Positions 21,918 through 24,855 of a stretch of 24,855 nt of DNA are shown one piece after another. The stretch comes from M3 sp045133615 (GTDB taxonomy: Bacteria > Bacteroidota > Bacteroidia > Bacteroidales > Muribaculaceae): the NCBI GenBank assembly GCA_045133615.1, contig JBGUUQ010000001.1, positions 1 through 24,855 of the forward strand, read 5' to 3'. The position numbers and the translations under genes were made by a program. The notes under the pieces are model-generated. The model did not search any database. It had not been told where the DNA came from and saw only the letters and a program-made list of their open reading frames with translations. Each line of letters begins with the position of its first letter. Position 1 is the first letter of the stretch.

Positions 21918-24461
21918 ATGAAACATCTTATCTCACTTGCAGTGGCAATGCTTACTGCCTTGTCGGTCTATGCCTACCGCTTTGACTACCAATTCAACAA
22001 TACTCCCCTCGCCCAAGCTCTCGTGACAATCGGGAGCGAGCATCCCGACATCAACCTAAGTTTTGTCTACACCGAACTCGACAATTATCGCACGTCAGCT
22101 CAAGTACATACCGACAATGCTTACGATGCAGTCTCCGAGATTGTAGGGCTCAATCCGGTCTCTGTCATACGAAAAGGGAACAACATTTACGTCGAAGCCC
22201 TTCAACATGGCAAATTCTGTTACATGGGGCGCCTTATCGTAGCAGAAGATAATGAGCCGGTAGTCGCCGCTACGGTGATGCTGCTTGCGCCGGTCGACTC
22301 AACCGTCATCACCTTCGGAATAACCGACAATACCGGGCGGTTCATCATACCATGCGACCGACAAGAAGTGATAGGAAAAATGAGTTGCATAGGCTACAAG
22401 ACCAAATATAAGGATTTCTCAGCATTTAATGTCGGGGATATAGTGATGACGGCTCTCCCCGTTGCTCTCGGCACAGTCACTGTCGAATCCGATTATGCCC
22501 AATTATATTCCGACAAATCGGTCTATATACCCACATCACGTCAGAAAAACTCGTCGCAATCGGGCATCGAGCTGATTAACCGCATGGCAATTCCACAAAT
22601 ACGCTTAAATTCTTCGGGAGATATAACAACCATGGCAGGCAAAGAGGTGAGCATATTCATCGACTTTATGCCGGCAACAGAAGCGGAACTAAAAGGGATG
22701 AGGATGTCGGACGTGCGCCGAGTCGAATACTACGACTACCCTTCCGACCCAAGATTTCAATATAAATCACATGTCATAAACTTCATCATGACACAATATG
22801 AATATGGCGGATACGGCAAGGTTTATGCCGACGAAAATCTGTTTATCAATTCTGGTCAGATAATGAGCTATGGACGCTTGCAATACAAATCGATGACATA
22901 CGACATTGCCGTCGGCGGGTACTATATGAACAACAGTCATATATACACTGATACGAATGAAGAGTTTCGTCTTCCTCAAGCCGATGGGGCAATCTCCACT
23001 ATCGAGCGAAACTCCATCACCGATGACTCGAAGCTTAAACGGCATGACTATTGGGTGACGGGGAAAGCATTATACAAAACCGACAACATCACGATGAGCA
23101 ACACAATAGCGACCGACTTCGACCACAAACCGCAAAACAACTCAAGCGGCACGGTGACCTACTCCCCCGAAGCGTTTGAGTCATCGACATATCTATCAAG
23201 AAACAATGAGAAGCGAAACTCACTGAGCTATATCGGACATTGGAATTTCATACTGTCAAAATCCGATGTACTGGTGTTCAATCCCACCTATTCCTTTTCC
23301 CACACCACCGCCAACTCGCGTTATGAAGAAAACCGAGAAAACGCGTTTATCAACAATGCCTCCGACAACTCCCATCTAATGGAGGCAAATCTATCGTTTA
23401 CTCATAAATTCGACAACGGAGGGGCTCTGAAAACGATGCTCCAAAGCTATTATCTCAACAACAACACCCACTATTCGGGCAATCGCACTATGGACGACCA
23501 TGCCGAGACATTGCGTTTGGGTCCGGGGGTCAGCTACTCATACAATAATGAGAAATTTCATAGCAAAACCGGCATAGGGCTGCATTACGACCGTTCCTCC
23601 TACGGGGATTTCAAAGAATCGTCGGCCACGCCTTGGATTGACCTCTCTTTTCAGTACGCGTTCAATCGTAAAAATTCTGTCAATGCCGGGTTTAAGTTTG
23701 TAAAATCGATTCCCCAACCGGGCTATAGAAGCGCAGTAGTCATCCAATCCAACCCATTAATGAGCTACACGGGCAATCCTCTACTCGTACCCTACAAGTC
23801 GTTTGACTGCGAAATGAGTTATACCTTGACCTTGCCTCACAATATCTACGCCACGGCGTATGGCTACGCCTGGATAGTAAAAGACCGCTACGCCTACGAC
23901 TATGAAGCATCGCCGACGGGAATACTCCGCACAATCAAGCAACCGATGGGAATGTATGTGCAACAGCAATATGGCATCAATATTTCAGGGCGATTTCTCG
24001 ACAACAGTCTCCAAATCAGACTAATCGGATACGAAGATGTTGCCCATAACGGAGCACCGTATAATTGGGACAAAACACATTTCACATATGGTATACAGGC
24101 CTTTTATTATCGGGACAAATTTTATTTCGGAGCCGACTATACGTCAAGCCAAGCTTACCCTGACGGCTGTATGGTAGGCACATGGATGAAAGAGAAAGAC
24201 CGCTATTCGATTCATGCCGGTTGGGCTAACGAACAATGGAACATTAGAGTCTACGCCTGCGATTTCTTCCGATGGAACTGGCTTGGCAAAAGATCCGAAA
24301 TGCACAGCAAATACTATGACTTGGCGCAAAACGGATATAATACCTATCGGCATTGTTTCATAAAAATCTCAGCCACATACACCATAGGATTTGGAAAATC
24401 CATAAAAGCGGAACAAGGTCCGACCAAATCATCGGGAGCCTCCTCCGGCATCTTGAAATAG
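21918..24461 (+). CDS. TonB-receptor-like outer-membrane barrel with N-terminal STN-like domain
   Basis: 847 aa. Signal peptide 1-19. Residues 20-93 form an STN-like signalling domain (FDYQFNNTPLAQALVTIGSEH onward, ending NNIYVEA). Residues 97-180 are a carboxypeptidase-regulatory-like beta sandwich. Residues about 205-292 are a plug-like domain (SGDITTMAGKEVSIFIDFMP, then VRRVEYYDYPSDPRFQ and HVINFIM). Residues 293 to about 827 are aromatic-rich beta strands of an OMP barrel, most like the OMP_b-brl_3 family. No SusD partner gene follows and no TonB box is obvious. In FecA-type systems the STN domain contacts the anti-sigma factor; the operon layout suggests the same here. Ligand unknown. 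The last residues (about 828-847) are a hydrophilic tail. Confidence 0.88.
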   Translation: MKHLISLAVAMLTALSVYAYRFDYQFNNTPLAQALVTIGSEHPDINLSFVYTELDNYRTSAQVHTDNAYDAVSEIVGLNPVSVIRKGNNIYVEALQHGKFCYMGRLIVAEDNEPVVAATVMLLAPVDSTVITFGITDNTGRFIIPCDRQEVIGKMSCIGYKTKYKDFSAFNVGDIVMTALPVALGTVTVESDYAQLYSDKSVYIPTSRQKNSSQSGIELINRMAIPQIRLNSSGDITTMAGKEVSIFIDFMPATEAELKGMRMSDVRRVEYYDYPSDPRFQYKSHVINFIMTQYEYGGYGKVYADENLFINSGQIMSYGRLQYKSMTYDIAVGGYYMNNSHIYTDTNEEFRLPQADGAISTIERNSITDDSKLKRHDYWVTGKALYKTDNITMSNTIATDFDHKPQNNSSGTVTYSPEAFESSTYLSRNNEKRNSLSYIGHWNFILSKSDVLVFNPTYSFSHTTANSRYEENRENAFINNASDNSHLMEANLSFTHKFDNGGALKTMLQSYYLNNNTHYSGNRTMDDHAETLRLGPGVSYSYNNEKFHSKTGIGLHYDRSSYGDFKESSATPWIDLSFQYAFNRKNSVNAGFKFVKSIPQPGYRSAVVIQSNPLMSYTGNPLLVPYKSFDCEMSYTLTLPHNIYATAYGYAWIVKDRYAYDYEASPTGILRTIKQPMGMYVQQQYGINISGRFLDNSLQIRLIGYEDVAHNGAPYNWDKTHFTYGIQAFYYRDKFYFGADYTSSQAYPDGCMVGTWMKEKDRYSIHAGWANEQWNIRVYACDFFRWNWLGKRSEMHSKYYDLAQNGYNTYRHCFIKISATYTIGFGKSIKAEQGPTKSSGASSGILK

Positions 24462-24468
24462 CATCGCC

Positions 24469-24522
24469 AAGCGAGAATAAGTGTCTCAGCAATTTATCGT
24501 GACACTTATTCTCGCTTATTTT
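24469..24522 (+). terminator. Terminator of the signalling operon
   Basis: A perfect 17-pair stem, 24469-24485 with 24501-24517, a 15-base loop, followed by ATTTTATAAATATT. It begins eight bases after the stop codon of the barrel gene. Confidence 0.85.
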
Positions 24523-24630
24523 ATAAATATTCTAATTAGCATTTGTATCTGAATTAAATTTCATCAAATCAGCATGGATTAAAAAGTGTAAAAACAATGT
24601 AATTGCATCGTATTTTTATAAATAATTTAA

Positions 24631-24638
24631 TAACTTTG
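24631..24638 (+). promoter_or_regulatory. Candidate -7 element of the downstream gene
   Basis: TAACTTTG matches TAnnTTTG. No good TTTG is seen at the expected distance upstream. Transcription would start near 24644, leaving about 80 nt of leader before the ATG at 24724. The remaining intergenic sequence (24523-24723) is AT rich and shows nothing else I can support. Confidence 0.45.
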
Positions 24639-24723
24639 TAATTACAATTAATAAACACATTTAGACTACGTTTTCGTTTCTAAATAGTGTTGGTACATAT
24701 TATTCTAACAAATCCATATAACG

Positions 24724-24855
24724 ATGAAGACTAATCTTAGCAAACTTATCAAACTGGAACGTATCCCTCGCCGATATTACGCTCCGAAGAACGAAGTGGA
24801 GTTGACTGCTCTCACCAGGGAGGAGAAAGTTGATACAAGCATATTCGAGTCGATG
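24724..24855 (+). CDS. nagB: Start of probable long-form glucosamine-6-phosphate deaminase (partial)
   Basis: 44 codons, open to the end of the window. The segments MKTNLS, RYYAP, LTREEK and TSIFES agree, from memory, with the N-terminus of the long NagB-type proteins of Bacteroidales. In those proteins a glucosamine-6-phosphate deaminase domain is followed by a LmbE/PIG-L-like deacetylase domain. The catalytic parts lie outside the window, so this rests on the N-terminal pattern only. If right, it converts glucosamine 6-phosphate to fructose 6-phosphate and ammonia in amino-sugar use. Confidence 0.6.
   Translation, partial: MKTNLSKLIKLERIPRRYYAPKNEVELTALTREEKVDTSIFESM

Noticed and set aside
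1..24855. CRISPR arrays, insertion sequences, attachment sites, phage or toxin-antitoxin genes
   Set aside because: No repeated-spacer pattern, transposase, integrase or paired terminal repeats were seen; the window looks like core chromosome.

Overview
The window looks like chromosomal DNA from a Bacteroidales bacterium. Four things point there: promoters of the TTTG / TAnnTTTG type, a trp operon in the order trpB-E-G-D-C-F-A, an ECF sigma / DUF4974 anti-sigma / STN-barrel cassette, and an RND pump operon ending in a PG0541-like small gene. A Muribaculaceae-like member is my guess from general flavour, not a proven assignment.

Layout. Minus strand, 146-4493: histidine operon hisG-hisD-hisC-hisB with overlapping or closely spaced genes. 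Plus strand, 5070-11476: complete tryptophan operon trpB-E-G-D-C-F-A. The 576 bases between them form a divergent control region. On the minus strand it encodes a 16-residue leader peptide with five His codons, followed by an antiterminator and a terminator. On the plus strand it encodes a 31-residue leader peptide with three Trp codons, followed by mutually exclusive hairpins. Both operons therefore appear to be controlled by ribosome-mediated transcription attenuation, each sensing its own end product. This is the most interesting part of the window.

11551-14115: tRNA-Ser(CGA) with its own promoter, then a convergent malic enzyme-phosphotransacetylase fusion (maeB) with a strong terminator. 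14497-20427: tripartite RND efflux operon (TolC-like outer-membrane protein, lipoprotein adaptor, inner-membrane pump) plus a small PG0541-type protein. 20494-20578: tRNA-Leu(TAG) with promoter and terminator.

20805-24461: three-gene cell-surface signalling cassette. It holds an ECF sigma factor, a single-span anti-sigma factor with a C-terminal DUF4974-like domain, and a TonB-receptor-like outer-membrane barrel with an N-terminal STN-like domain. A perfect 17-bp hairpin closes it. 24724-24855 is the start of a gene running off the window, probably a Bacteroidales long-form glucosamine-6-phosphate deaminase.

The biosynthetic genes look intact. The probable novelty lies in the paired attenuators and, to a lesser degree, in the unknown ligand of the sigma/anti-sigma/barrel cassette and the role of the small pump-associated protein.
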